A DNA stretch of 64,000 nt from Augochlora pura (Eukaryota; Arthropoda; Insecta; Hymenoptera; Halictidae), in NCBI RefSeq assembly GCF_028453695.1, contig NC_135776.1, positions 16,562,663 to 16,626,662 on the forward strand, given 5' to 3'. Made by a program: the position numbers and the translations under genes. Shown piece by piece: positions 10,701 to 23,000 of the stretch. Below the pieces are notes generated by a model, which was given only the letters and a program-made list of their open reading frames with translations, did not search any database and was not told the origin of the DNA. Each line of letters begins with the position of its first letter. Position 1 is the stretch's first letter.

Positions 10701-13700
10701 CAATATAAGTTTATACAGTCTTGAATGATAATCTTATAGATCCTTTAATGAAACATCTTCGAAATCATTTTTGATTTTACTATATATCAATTATTCTGAT
10801 AATTTGATGTAGAATTTACTGATTAGTGTCGATGTAAACTGCTATAAAATCAAAAATTATTTCGAAGGTATTATAAATATACAATGATATCGTAAACGAC
10901 TATGAAGAAATACGAAAACATTAACTAGGTATAATGGTACCGATCAACGAAACATTATCCACAATATAGTTTGTCCTTCGATCGTCTATCGTAAAACTTT
11001 CACAGTAAAAAGTTACATGACATAATACTTGATTAATACTGCAATTTCTTAGCAATTAATTCGGTTAAAATTAATGTCCGTAATTAGATCCAAGGCTAAA
11101 TCAACACGTTCGTATCACGATCTAAATTCATTTATCATATTCTCATGCCAACAATAATACATTTTACGCTCTCTATGTTTATCTTACATAAACAGAAATC
11201 TCACTGCGCTATTAACACGTAATGCATAATAATACTGTGTATAATCAAATCTAGCATACCTTACGTCTTACACGATTAATCATCGATTAAAAAAATCGAC
11301 ATCGAAGGCTTAGATGCTATGCCGCTAGCGACCTTAATTATTTATCGTAGAGTTAAAAAAATCTTCGTTACAATTATTAGTGAAAGTAAAGAAGTGGCAG
11401 TTAAAAGTTTCACGGTTGTAATTTATACATTCTTATGGGCTTTTAGTCTCGAGGAGGAAACAATATTTTTGATATGATTTGGATCAACCCTACTGCTAAG
11501 CTACCGAATGCAGTCCGACACTGAGAAGTGATACAGTTCATTGCCAAGAAATATATTCGATATTCTCGGAAAGTATGATACAAACCCCATAATACGTGAA
11601 CTTATTCAATATTATCAATAATTAATTATATCATTAATTTATTAAACAAACACCTTCAACGTTCCGTAAATTTATACCGTACCGAACCTCCGCTAAGTTC
11701 AACCAAATAGATCTTTTTATACAACAAAGTATGGTTGAATATGTAGGTTTGTGTGTTTTTTTTATCTACAGTGATTTATGTTCTAATCCCTAAAATTACA
11801 CCAACGATGTACTTTCGAATGCATATTGTAATGGAACCTTCGAAATTCAATTATCGTGGTTAATCGAAACAATTCACAAGGGGCGCAAGTAAATTGATTT
11901 GAAGGTTATCAGTTTATCGTGTTTTCGAGTGTACATGTGACTTTCGAAATTTCAAATATTTATGTTTGGAAGACAGTGTCACATATTGGAAGATTGTGTA
12001 GGACATTTTTCAGTTGTTCAGTGTAAAGAGCACACGTGTTTGGATCTGTATGTAGCATGTATGTAGGTCTGAATCATTGTGTGTTTCACACATCGAGTAT
12101 TTTTATTTATTTTATAAATATATATAGGATTCGCTTGCTTAGTTTTTGTAACAATGAATGAATGCGCGAACATGTAATAAAGTAATAAACAAAGTAGCAG
12201 TACCGATAAATATAGATCTACGAACGATAATACTGTTTCCGGTTGAGTTCGACAAGACGTGTCGCATTAGGGTGACATTAGAGTTTGACTAGTTTTTAAA
12301 ATTCATTTCAACCGAATTAGAATAAACTGCCTAGAATGCAAAATAGTTCAAATGCCATAATTCTCATGAACTTTAATTTGCTAGCTTCGGCTTCACTGAT
12401 TAAATTGGTTTGATTTTGTTCGAATTTTGGGGGTTGATTTTCAGTGCTTAACGCATTAACGATTGCTAAAATAATTAAAGATAACGTAATCGTTATTAAC
12501 ATAGTATTCGTTGATTACGAAATGATTACTTCCCTTTGATTATGATTAATTTATACATTTGGCATTACGATAGTTATAACAATAAATAATAACAAAGGTA
12601 AATACAATAGTAAAAATATTACAATAACAGAGGTAGATGATAAATCGTTCATTCCACGATTGCAGATTGTGTATGGGTGTAGCTATTGTTTATACAATTT
12701 TTCTATTGCATTTCATGAAATTGCTGTGTGCTATTAGTATTTTTCTTCTCCGACATTTTGAAAATGTAATTGCGAAAGAGCTTATTTCGTTCATAAAAAT
12801 AAATAAAAATTATTTCATTGCACTTTTATTCGTCTAATGCTGTTTCTTTCAACAAATAGAATTTGTAAATTTATTTTAGTAATTTTGAGTACGATTTGTG
12901 GTTGATCTGTCTATTAATTGTTACGTTTAATATTAACAAACACAGACGGTGGTATAGTAGTATTAGAAATCTTACTACTATTTGTTATCCTATTCTGAAT
13001 AATAAATAATACTGTAGGGCTGTCGATATTTAACTATAAATATAAACAAATTAATCGAGACGCAAGCAGTCAATAATAAATACTTGTTTATTCCATTCTT
13101 ATAAAAATTCCTTTCATTATATTTTACGAAATCTGTTAATTCAGTTAAGTGCATTGCACGCAGAATGTAGATGAAATAATTGCGAGAACTTTGCTATTGT
13201 ATTCCATATATTTCAAGAACGAATAAAGGTTACGTCATTTCGGTAAGAAAAATTGGAAAATTAATACATTTTGTGCCGTAGTATAGGAGGTCTTCCATTA
13301 TACTTACTGTAGAAATACTATATTTGGTTCGAGGGATTAATACTTCGCCCCTGTTTATTAATAATATCATTAGCCGCTAAATTTACTGAAATTTCAAAGT
13401 CGTCGTAATTGTTTTAAATAAGACTGTACGCGTTGTTTCAAATAAGACTGTATGTTCGAAGGTAACGATAGGATTATAATTTTTGATCAACAAAGTAATG
13501 AAGTAATAAATGTGATCGATAGATCAACGAGAGAAAAATTGCTTTATCCTAACAGTTGTTCAAAATTTATTTATAAAATTAAATTTGTTTAGAAACAATT
13601 TATTAATGATTCATACGTTCAATGTTACTGAAATTTTATCTGAAACAGTATGTTTACTATAAATAAAATTATAATATGAGTATTTATAAAAAAATATTAC

Positions 13701-14093
13701 GATGACTTTGAAATTTCTGAAAAACTGACTTTGAAAATATTATCTCAGCCAGTGTAGGTTCACTATACTCAAATTTAAATGGTTCATACAACCTTCCTCT
13801 ATCCGAGAAATATATCGAATACGCTTCGTTTATTTCACACACGTATTTCCATTACAATCTGCGCAAGAACTTCATGCAAATGAACGCACATCGTTCTTGT
13901 ATGTTCAATTTCCTGAGATACGCTCACTTATAGATAAAGTAGGGTAACCATATACAATGTGTGTATATATATATGTATACATAATATATACGTGTCATAT
14001 ACTATATATGCATATCAATAAACAATATATAAAAAGATCAACAGAAAACGTTTGATATAGCGAATTTTGATTGCGTATTGTTCTAACAAATAT
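7800..14093. other. Intergenic region between convergent genes
   Basis: AT-rich single-copy DNA. I see no conserved gene, tRNA or array. The one notable frame is the secreted-type ORF near 12.4 kb, listed separately. Short ATATGTATAT runs occur near 8145 and 9480. Confidence 0.6.
12317..12502 (-). CDS. Candidate short secreted peptide ORF (61 aa)
   Basis: The start MLITITLSLIILAIVNALS has the shape of a signal peptide: a short n-region, a hydrophobic core and a small residue at the likely cleavage point. A polar stretch follows (TENQPPKFEQNQTN), then a second hydrophobic segment (FELFCILGSLF). No cysteine pairs and no dibasic sites. No family recognised. AT-rich DNA often encodes Ile/Leu runs by chance, so this is a candidate only; it may also be a first exon. 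Confidence 0.25.
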   Translation of the reverse strand: MLITITLSLIILAIVNALSTENQPPKFEQNQTNLISEAEASKLKFMRIMAFELFCILGSLF

Positions 14094-14741
14094 TTAACCC
14101 TTTTACAGATCAGTGTAACAATAGTAACAACAACAATATCGTTTGGATAAGCCGGAAAATAGCAAAGTATTTAGACCTTTTTATTTAACCCTTTTTATCT
14201 GACCGTAGAACAAACATTTATATCATATTTGTATTATTTTATAGATCTCCATAGATACCGTATATTTTATGAAAATGAAGCGTCAGAAGATGTACAGGGT
14301 GGACTAGGGAACGTAATTAGGTTAATTAATAATAATGATAATAATGGTTAATTTGGTGGTTAATGAACATCGTATTCAGTTATAGGTAGACCTATAATCT
14401 TCCGTATCCATTTATAGCTCAGTCATCGAGACCTATAAAAAACATTTAAACATTTGATCTAGTGCCAGATAAAAGAAGTTACGAAGCTAGAGCCCTTTAT
14501 TTTCTTTGCCAATCGATTGCAATTTCTATCAACTTCTGCCATCACTTTGTTTGTTGTTAAGATATATTCTCACCATTTTCTTCGCAAGCGTTGTATTTAA
14601 TTTTTAAAGCCAATGCGCTTGCTTGCTATTAATTATTTATAAAATGAAGAGGCCATTAGCCGGGAGTCATTAGCAGCCATTGAATGATGTTTCAGTTTCT
14701 GCACGCTTCCGTTGCATCTTGACCAACTGTAGAAGGGTTAA
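14094..14741. mobile_element. TTAA-flanked non-autonomous element (piggyBac-like ends), 648 bp
   Basis: The left end reads TTAACCCTTTTACAG and the right end, reverse-complemented, TTAACCCTTCTACAG: 14 of 15 bases match and a TTAA flanks each side, the target duplication typical of piggyBac transposons. The interior has no transposase frame. A second internal TTAACCC lies near 14190. Confidence 0.65.
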
Positions 14742-14967
14742 GGCTACTACACCAACTACTTTTAAGTGGGTTACAATCCGAGTTCATTATAAAAGTTACT
14801 ATTACATTACTAAATGTTACTCGATCCGTATAATGTTGATGTAGACAGTGTTTCTGTATGGTTGTGAATGTTCGTATTTGTAGGCAATGCTTTTCATCGT
14901 CGAAAGATGGGAACGAATTAAACTTTTAATAATCAATTAATCGGTAACGCTGTCGCAACGAAGACAT

Positions 14968-15317
14968 TTACGACGAAAACTTTTCCTGACGGACAATTTT
15001 ACTCGATTCGGTATGTTTTTCAGTTTCCTTTTTACGACGCGCCGTCAAAATTCCATAAGCGTTCACGTATCCTAGTTTCGAAGATGAACGCGGATCGAGA
15101 CGAGCCACGCGTAGCATATATTCGCCCGTTCTAACATTAATGGTTGCAATTATGACGAATAATCGGAGAATGTAGGCGAGTCGCTGTAAATATGGAAAGT
15201 TTGATCTTCATTGGGCAACGTGTTAACATCCATCTTATGGGATACCACTTTGTCGAAGATGCAACTGATTGTTCCCACGCGTACCTTACGCTCCGGATCG
15301 CCCGACTCGAAACACAA
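14968..15317 (-). pseudogene. Unrecognised coding-like segment with two overlapping open frames
   Basis: Relatively GC-rich. One frame (15317 down to a TAA at 15150-15152) reads DPERKVRVGTISCIFDKVVS and on to HIYSDSPTFSDYSS. A second frame, open from the acceptor-like TTTACAG at 15184-15190 to a stop at 14968-14970, reads IATINVRTGEYMLRVARLD, then KLGYVNAYGILT and a basic tail. Both look protein-like and overlap by only about 30 bp. The simplest reading is one ancestral frame broken by a small indel near 15150-15160 (a pseudogene or a sequence error). Alternatively the second frame alone is a 3' exon of an unfound gene. I do not recognise the family. Confidence 0.4.
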
Positions 15318-15474
15318 TTATAAAAAATAAGAATTAGATAATCTTCTTTGTACACAGGTATAATTTATATACAATATTATATATTCTCCTATTGTAAGAA
15401 ACATAATAATTAAACGTAATTCAGTTGGATGCCCTTTTCGAGTAAACAAATTTTTCCGACAGAAATTGTTCAGA

Positions 15475-15870
15475 TCAATTTGTCAGAGAATAATAAGCTA
15501 TCATAATATCGTGTCGAGTTAGAGAATTATTACGAGCGAGTAAATGGAATGATAAAATAATTGACACGCCATTTTTAAATTCTTTTATCATGCCGACAAA
15601 TTGGGATTTTTGGAAATGATTTTTAATAAATTTTATATAAATTGTGTATAAATTGTAATGATGCTTAATAGCTCGATTGTAAGAACCTTGTTCTGTTTTA
15701 AAAGGTGTCGAATACTTTGTGCAACGATTGTACACGTGCATATATTTTAAAATGTATTTTAAACGATCAAAAAGTTCGGTTCTACTACCCCATAATGATA
15801 TTTTGCGTGTTGATATTAATTTTTCTTTAGTATCTGCAAACCCTGACAAAAAGTTCACGATTGAAAACAT
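15475..15870 (-). CDS. Long uncharacterised ORF (131 aa), doubtful
   Basis: An ATG-to-stop frame, long for DNA of this AT content. It begins MFSIVNFLSGFADTKEKL and is rich in Lys, Tyr and Asn, with no motif I recognise. It lies just upstream, on the same strand, of the coding-like segment at 15 kb and could belong to the same unidentified or decayed gene. A chance frame is not excluded. Confidence 0.2.
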   Translation of the reverse strand: MFSIVNFLSGFADTKEKLISTRKISLWGSRTELFDRLKYILKYMHVYNRCTKYSTPFKTEQGSYNRAIKHHYNLYTIYIKFIKNHFQKSQFVGMIKEFKNGVSIILSFHLLARNNSLTRHDIMIAYYSLTN

Positions 15871-16070
15871 TGTATACCGCTAAACTTTAGTTATACAATA
15901 TTTATAAATTATGAATTATAAAAACGAAGAAAATGATAAACTTCTCTACTGATAAACCAAAGAATGCTTTATCTGTTATGAATTGGAACATAAAATTACC
16001 CAAATAAAAGAATAGATATGATATTAAATAGTAAAAAATAATAAAACAAATATTTATATGATGATCAAGT

Positions 16071-16396
16071 ATACAGGATGTCTCAAAAGACGCAACTTTT
16101 TCCTTTATAAAAACTTTCTTGGAGGCGTCGTTAACGAGTTATTAACGAAAAACAGTGGCCAATGAGAGAAGAGCTCGGCTGGTGCAAGGCGGCTGAGCCA
16201 ACGAGCGGACAGAGCCCTGTATCACTGATTTCCTTGGCCGCCGAGCGTCAACCAAGCTCTTCCCTCATTGGTCACTGTTTTTTTGTTAATAACTCGTTAA
16301 CGACGCATCGGAGAAAATTTGTGTAAAGGAAAAAGTTACTGCAAATTACCCCAGGCACTTCCCATTTATGATTATAACACATTTTGAGATACTTTG
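16071..16396. mobile_element. MITE family A, copy 1
   Basis: About 326 bp, imperfect palindrome. Ends ATACAGGATGTCTCAAAA and TTTTGAGATACTTTGCA are inverted. Inner arms carry GTTAACGAGTTATTAACGAA..CAGTGGCCAATGAG and its inverse CTCATTGGTCACTG..TTAATAACTCGTTAAC. Non-coding. It sits just 3' of the receptor gene. Confidence 0.85.
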
Positions 16397-16647
16397 CACA
16401 TCTATATAAATCCTTTTACGATGATATGTTTAACATAACATTTACATGCTTTTTTCTCGTTTTTGAAACGATTTCGCCGATTCAAAACGATAATAATTCG
16501 AAAGAAATTCGCCAATTCGTCAATACGTCAATTTGAAACCATAATCGGTCCAACAAACACGAATTCACCTACGCTTCCAGTCTTATAGAGTCGTCCGATC
16601 GGAAACCGATTGTCAGAATTTGCGCCACGCGCGCGACCATTTAGAAA

Positions 16648-16653
16648 TTTAAT
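16648..16653 (-). terminator. Possible poly(A) signal of the glutamate receptor gene
   Basis: ATTAAA on the - strand about 225 bp after the receptor stop. No AATAAA was found between the stop and about 16.0 kb, so this variant hexamer is the nearest candidate; the intervening DNA is GC-rich like a 3' UTR. Confidence 0.25.
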
Positions 16654-16876
16654 GAAACACATCGATCACCTGCTCAGAGTCGTTGGAAATCGATTTCCGA
16701 CTTCGATTTCGGCAATTGTCGTTGAAAACAGGCGGACTAGACGCGCCCTTTGTTTCCGATACCTCGTGGACCGTCGAGAGCTTTCGGTCATCTTTGTTGT
16801 CGTTATACACCTCCACCGCGATCTCACGGCTACTCTCCTGACACTCCGGGCAGGGAGGGAGGTGTATGAGAGAGAC

Positions 16877-17074
16877 CTAGCTAACCGAGGTCTCGACGGA
16901 TGGGCTGGCCAGCGCCTGTGTCTCGCCGTTCGCGTGTTTGGCCTCGTCCTGGCCGGGTCGCGAGGGCGGTGGACTGCTGCGCGAACAAGAGGTCATGCTC
17001 TGCATTGTTTGGCTGCGACCAGCGGAAAATCGCATACTGTATACGACGCGGTTACAGCTTTGCAGCGCGGCCGT
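16877..17074 (-). CDS. mGluR: mGluR last exon, cytoplasmic tail
   Basis: Acceptor TTTGTTTCAG. Reads TAALQSCNRVVYSMRFSAGR, a basic juxtamembrane part, then a Ser/Pro-rich segment ending SVETSVS and TAG. About 65 residues. GC-rich; the opposite strand is open for 198 codons as a shadow. Confidence 0.88.
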   Translation of the reverse strand, partial: TAALQSCNRVVYSMRFSAGRSQTMQSMTSCSRSSPPPSRPGQDEAKHANGETQALASPSVETSVS

Positions 17075-20000
17075 CTGAAACAAATGATTTCGCTTTTGAC
17101 TACGATGAATACGAATGCGAAGCAGGGCTCTCGCCGGATCCAGGGGATCCAGGCGGATCTAAATATTCCCTTCGAATACGTCATGCAATTAATGTCGTCT
17201 CTGTGACAAAATTAATTCTTGTGGTCGGAGAAGTAGTTTGTGTTTTATTTACATTCTTTCTTTAGAATTCTTCAGGATTTATTTAAATTCTGGGCACTGT
17301 TTTTACATAATGTGTCCAGTGCACGGTTAAATTTACATCGATTAGAATTTCTCTACGTATTCTGATGTTTATGGTGGTTTTATGCAAGAATTATAGCTTT
17401 TTACTGATTTAACTCTTCTTTTCAATGTCAAATTACTGACAATGTTAATTAAAAGAAAATATTTGTATTTACTATTATGAAATGTAAAGATTAATATCAC
17501 AAGGCAATTTAATGCATTCTTTGACGTAATTTTTATTTAATATCATAATGCAAAATTGATGTTGCGCAGTGTAACTTGTAATTTCAGCACAAATGTACTC
17601 TTAAAAAATTTTTCGAAACTGGTATATAGGATGAGTCGCTTAATATAGCGATTAAGAATTATTATTTTATTATTATTATTATTATATATACCGTATGTAT
17701 TGTGTCAAGAGGGTCGTACGATGAAATACGCAAGACAACATCACAATCACATTTAAATCATTCTCTGCGTAATTCTCGTACCTGCATATTTGAAAATTAA
17801 GAATACGATACAGATATTATTTATAACTTACGTTGGCGTGTCCAGGACGAACGTTTTTGTAAGGTTGGAACAGTACTAGATAAACTTTCGGCGTGAATAG
17901 GCAACCGAGAGCCACCGATGCGGAGATGTTGATGCACATGCACATACTTGCTATCTGCACCTATAAAATCGATATCATGTATTTCCTATTTAGAACAGAG
18001 TGCACGCTTTACAAGAGATTATTTATTTAACGAATATTCCATGCAGGGTGTTCCAGAACTCCTAGTACATCCGGATAGGGGTGAATTTGATAATAAATTG
18101 TTATCGAAAAGCAGGGATCAATCGAAGAGCAAGTATCACCGGTGCACCGCCCTCGCGGTTTCCGGCATGCCCCACTTCGCTTGTACTCGTCATAATGTAA
18201 TACTCGATCTCCGATTGGTTCGCGTGTTTCGTTAATAACTCGTTAACAAAGCCAAGGAGAAAATTTGCACATTTTCGCAAGGGAAGAAGCTACTTCACAT
18301 CCTGTTAGAAATCATCCCTTTAAAGGGAACACCGGCTTTATGGAACACCTTGTATATTAACCTCTTGCGCTTGAAGCTATTTTAAACAATAATCACATCC
18401 TTAACAATTCTTTGAATATAAATTAATATAGTAATGTAAAAAGTACTTTAACTATTTCGCACTCGAGAATTCCGGAGTTGGCTAATTAATTTTATTAAGT
18501 ATTATTTTTGATTTATATCTAATAAATTTAATAATGATAACAGATAAAAAGTAATAAAATGCTGTATATAAATTTCATTAAGTTACTATTATTTGTACGA
18601 CAGCATGATAGAATATATCATGTAATAGTTAATAGCTATAATATACATTATTTAATGTTAATTAAGTATCTTATTTTTAATTTGAATATATTTCATTTTT
18701 AGTTTGTATATATTTAATTTTTAATTATATATAGTATTTAATAGCTATAAACACAGACCTTGTAGTCATTGTTCGAGCCGAAATAGATCGGCACGAAGGC
18801 TAACCACACGATGCAGGTCGAGTACATTGTAAAACCAATGTACTTCGCCTCGTTGAAGTTCTCCGGGATTTTTCGTGTTTTGAATGCGTACAAAGTGCAC
18901 ATCAGTATTAGGAACATGTTATAAACGAGGGACATCATCAGCGAGAACGTAGAAACGCGGCACGTAAGCACCGCCGACAAAGGGTAAGGATGGATCTCCG
19001 TGGTGTTCGGTGGTTCGATAATGAGCCACACGATAGCACCTACTAATTGCACTGCAGTGATCCCTATAAAAACGGGAATTACATAATATGATATCAAGAT
19101 CAAGCTTTTAACCCTGCGTTAGGCGCGTGGGCCATCTGCGCGTACATCACTAGCTTCTCAGTTGCTACAGTATCTGTCGAGCGAAACACAGCGAATCGAA
19201 TTATATTTAGTTATAATACAATATACATATGAACAGTATTTTATTTGAAATTAGAGTAATTTACTTTGTAATCGTCGCGTCAATAAATAAAACAAATGAT
19301 GCACAAGACTTTTGATTTGGACAAGAGGAGATAGATTGTTAATGTTTATAAAATTATTAATTAATGGGATCTTTTGATTTCCGTATAAATTTCTTAAAAA
19401 TTCAGGATCTACTCTGTCAAATTATTTGATTTTTCTTTCAATACATTAATGGTATTGGTCTACTTACAGGTTTCTTATGTTTTATATTAAGCAAGTATTG
19501 GTATATAATATTTAAACATCCTGTATATGTACATCGATGCATAGATTCATTATTCTTTTCTAATGTTCTTTTATATAATATATGCTATACATTATTATTA
19601 TATATAATTATTAAATAATATATATAAACATATATGTTTCGTCGTGCTAGTGAAATGACCACGCTTAACGCAGGGTTAAACCAAAATCATAAATCAAAAC
19701 ATTTATAATATATTTTTCTTCAACCTACTTTCGCTATTAATTATATTTAACCATGCGCAACTTCTCGTTTCGAGGAATAATTCTTCAAATAGTACCGATT
19801 TAATAATATTTACAACATTAATATCACAATGCAAATACTAATCAAAATTATATTCAATAAACTGCATTATATTATTTAATTATGCTACACGTATCTACAT
19901 ACATCTATGCATGGGCTCCTCTGAAAATTGTAAACTCACCAATTGCAATCACAACTTGGCTTTTAGGTGACGTGTAAGCCGGTCTTTTTATGCTCTTCGT

Positions 20001-23000
20001 TTCCTGATTGAAAATGCGCGATATTCGATTTGTTTTCGTCAATATCGCGCTGTAACAAATGCTCAAACAAAGGCCCAAACCGATCCTCAGATATGTACAG
20101 TTCCACGTCGTTGGCTTGCTTAATATCACGAAACTCATGCCGTAGCACGAGAGAATTCCTACCAACAATACGTAGCATAACTCGCGTCCTGATGCCATAA
20201 TCACAGGAGTACGATTATAACTGGAACATAATTTCATATAAAATTAATCGAATCGTTGAGCGACAATGCAACGACCTATTAACCCTTTGCAAGCTATCAA
20301 CCCTTTCGAAGCCATGTTAACTGTGACTCTAGAATAATATATTCTGGCTTATGGTATTTCCATTTTCAATACGACAACGCGTATTTTATGCATACGAAAA
20401 TGATTCTTGCGATTTGTACGAATAGCTTCACTTTTAATAATTTTTTAAATCTAAATTTTGTCAGCGTACGTATTATTTGGAACGATAATTATAAATTAAA
20501 ATTTTTCAAATACTTCAGAAAGAAATTTTCATCACTGGTATTATTCAACAGGGATGCCATACCATCTAGCATAATGTAGACTATACTATACTATAGATCG
20601 AAACCTACCGAATGAAAACGATCGTAGTGAACAAAGTGCTGAGTATGCCAATGGAGGCAAATATTAATGGCACTAATGCCCACGGGCTTGACCATGGGAT
20701 GACTTCCGCTGTGAGCTTCACACAATTTGTCATAGTCTCATCTGGCGCGTAGCCGGGACCACAGCTGCGACAAGTGTCATTGAAAACGTAAGAGTCTTCC
20801 CGGCACGCGACGCAATTCCAGCAACAGGCGTCCTGAAAATTGCATGCTCATTTTTCGGTGTACATTACCTCATAACAAACGAGATGTTGTTTTTATTTAC
20901 ATCAATCTTATTAAATATTATATAAACTCTTTGATGGTGTTGAAAACTTGTTCACTGGCAGTTTTTTAATAGTTCTTTTAAAATCGAGGATCAATAAGTT
21001 AAATTAAGAATTTCTGAAAAAATTGGTCAGAATTGTTTTTAATCCATCAAATTATTTAGATGCGATATGATGTAAGAAGTATTTTTAAAATTAATATTTA
21101 ATAGAAAATTATTGAGTTTTTTTTAGACACAGTACACACATTGAAAAGTTTATTAATAGGCTTCTGATAAATAGTGTTAAGTTTATTAATATATGGGATA
21201 TTTGTTTGCAAGAATTGAGCAATTATTAACACTGTGCAATGAATCTTTTGGATTTGCAATTTTCAATATACTTTTCCCATGGATTTTTATATGTTTCTAT
21301 ATGATTTAATGTTTTATGCAGCTTTTAAAATTTCACTGTAGCATTACGATAAATTTATTGTATTACTTTAACAGAGAAGATTGATTTACCTGGAAATTGC
21401 GCACGTGACCGAATGGACAATTATCACTGCACAAACTTCGAGGTATGTACTCTTCGCCAGCTCCCATTGCCCATTTCGTCATGTTGACATAAAGTTGTAA
21501 CCTGAATAGGATGTTACATAATAAAACATAAGCGATGCATTTGTGTGCGATATATTTCTTGTATTTTGTATTTTTAGGGACAGCGTGTAGTTCTTAAAAT
21601 TTTCTAAATATTTCTAAGTGCAAAAAGCTTGTAGATTTGAATTTAAGATAGTAACTACAAATCTGCAGGGTATCACAAAATTATGGCACATACGGGAAAT
21701 AGGTTCCCGAGATTATTTGAAGTATATTTTTACTTTACAAAAATTTTCTTCGAGGCGTTGTTTACGAGTTATTAACGAAAAACAGTGATCAATGAGAAGC
21801 GAGCTCGGCTGGCGCATAGCGGCTGAGGTAAGGGAAGGGTGAAGCCCAATTATGCTCATTGGCTTAGCTGCCTCGCGCTGGTTGATCTTGCCTCTCATTG
21901 GTCACTGTTTTTTGTTAATATCTCGCAAACAAAGCTGCGGATTGCATTTCCACTAAGGAAAAAGCTGCTTCAAATATATAATATAGTATTATAATAAAAT
22001 AATAATATAATATCTTAAGAATATTATATTAAATAATAATATAGTATTATAATAATATAGTATCATAATCTTACAGTAATAATAATATAATAATTAATAA
22101 CCCAATTGAATAATGGCTGTCGATTTCATTTTATAATAACAGAGATTTTTACATAACTTACACTTCTTTCCATGTGCCGATAAGAACGTAATCGAATGTA
22201 TCGTCCTTGTTCCTCTGGTACTGATATATATTATAAAATCCATACGCGTCACCGTCTGCCTTGAATTTAATTTCTGTACCACGGCGACCTAAAAGGACAT
22301 TTTTTGGAAATAAGTATCGTTACTGTTGGTGAAAAATCAGCGAACGCTTTATAAATTTTCATCGAGTTAAGACAGAAAAGTTAACGCGGTCATTTCCACA
22401 ATTAAGTAACTTAATTGTTTAATAGCGCCAATATAAAACCAGCTGTTCGCAAAAGCAACAATGCATTTTTCTGATATTCCAAAAATTGGCACAAAGGGAG
22501 GATTGGAAACTCGAAGTACTATCGAATTACTCTCGTCACTTATCGTTCATTTCCTTGTCACGTGTTTGCGTGAAGTAGCGAGTGAGAAACTGAAGGTACG
22601 ATTTTTCTCGGAAACGCTGAAAAGTGAATTTTCGTCTGAAAACGTTGAAAGCATTTTTAACAAAAACTTTTTCTGCGACCGAAAAGGGAAAATGAAAAAT
22701 GACACTTCATGTACGATTTTCCTTTGGTTTTTTTTATGAAGCAAAGTCGGTCGTGTAAAGCCTTCAACTTATTCATTTAAATTTATATATTTACATTATT
22801 GTAAAGTACAGTACAATACAATAATATAAAATATGCAATATAATGTAGAATATAGAATATATAGAATATGTAGAATATATTAGAATATACAGAATATATA
22901 GAATTTATAGTATATAATAGAATTTATAGAATATAAAATTTATAGAATATAGAATTTATAGAATATAAAATTTATAGAATATAGAATTTATAGAATATAG

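Noticed and set aside
16610..17206. 198-codon + strand ORF, the longest but one in the window
   Set aside because: It is antisense to the last receptor exon and its 3' UTR, starts at a non-ATG codon, and its translation shows no domain. The - strand exon has correct splice sites, phase and a family-consistent tail.
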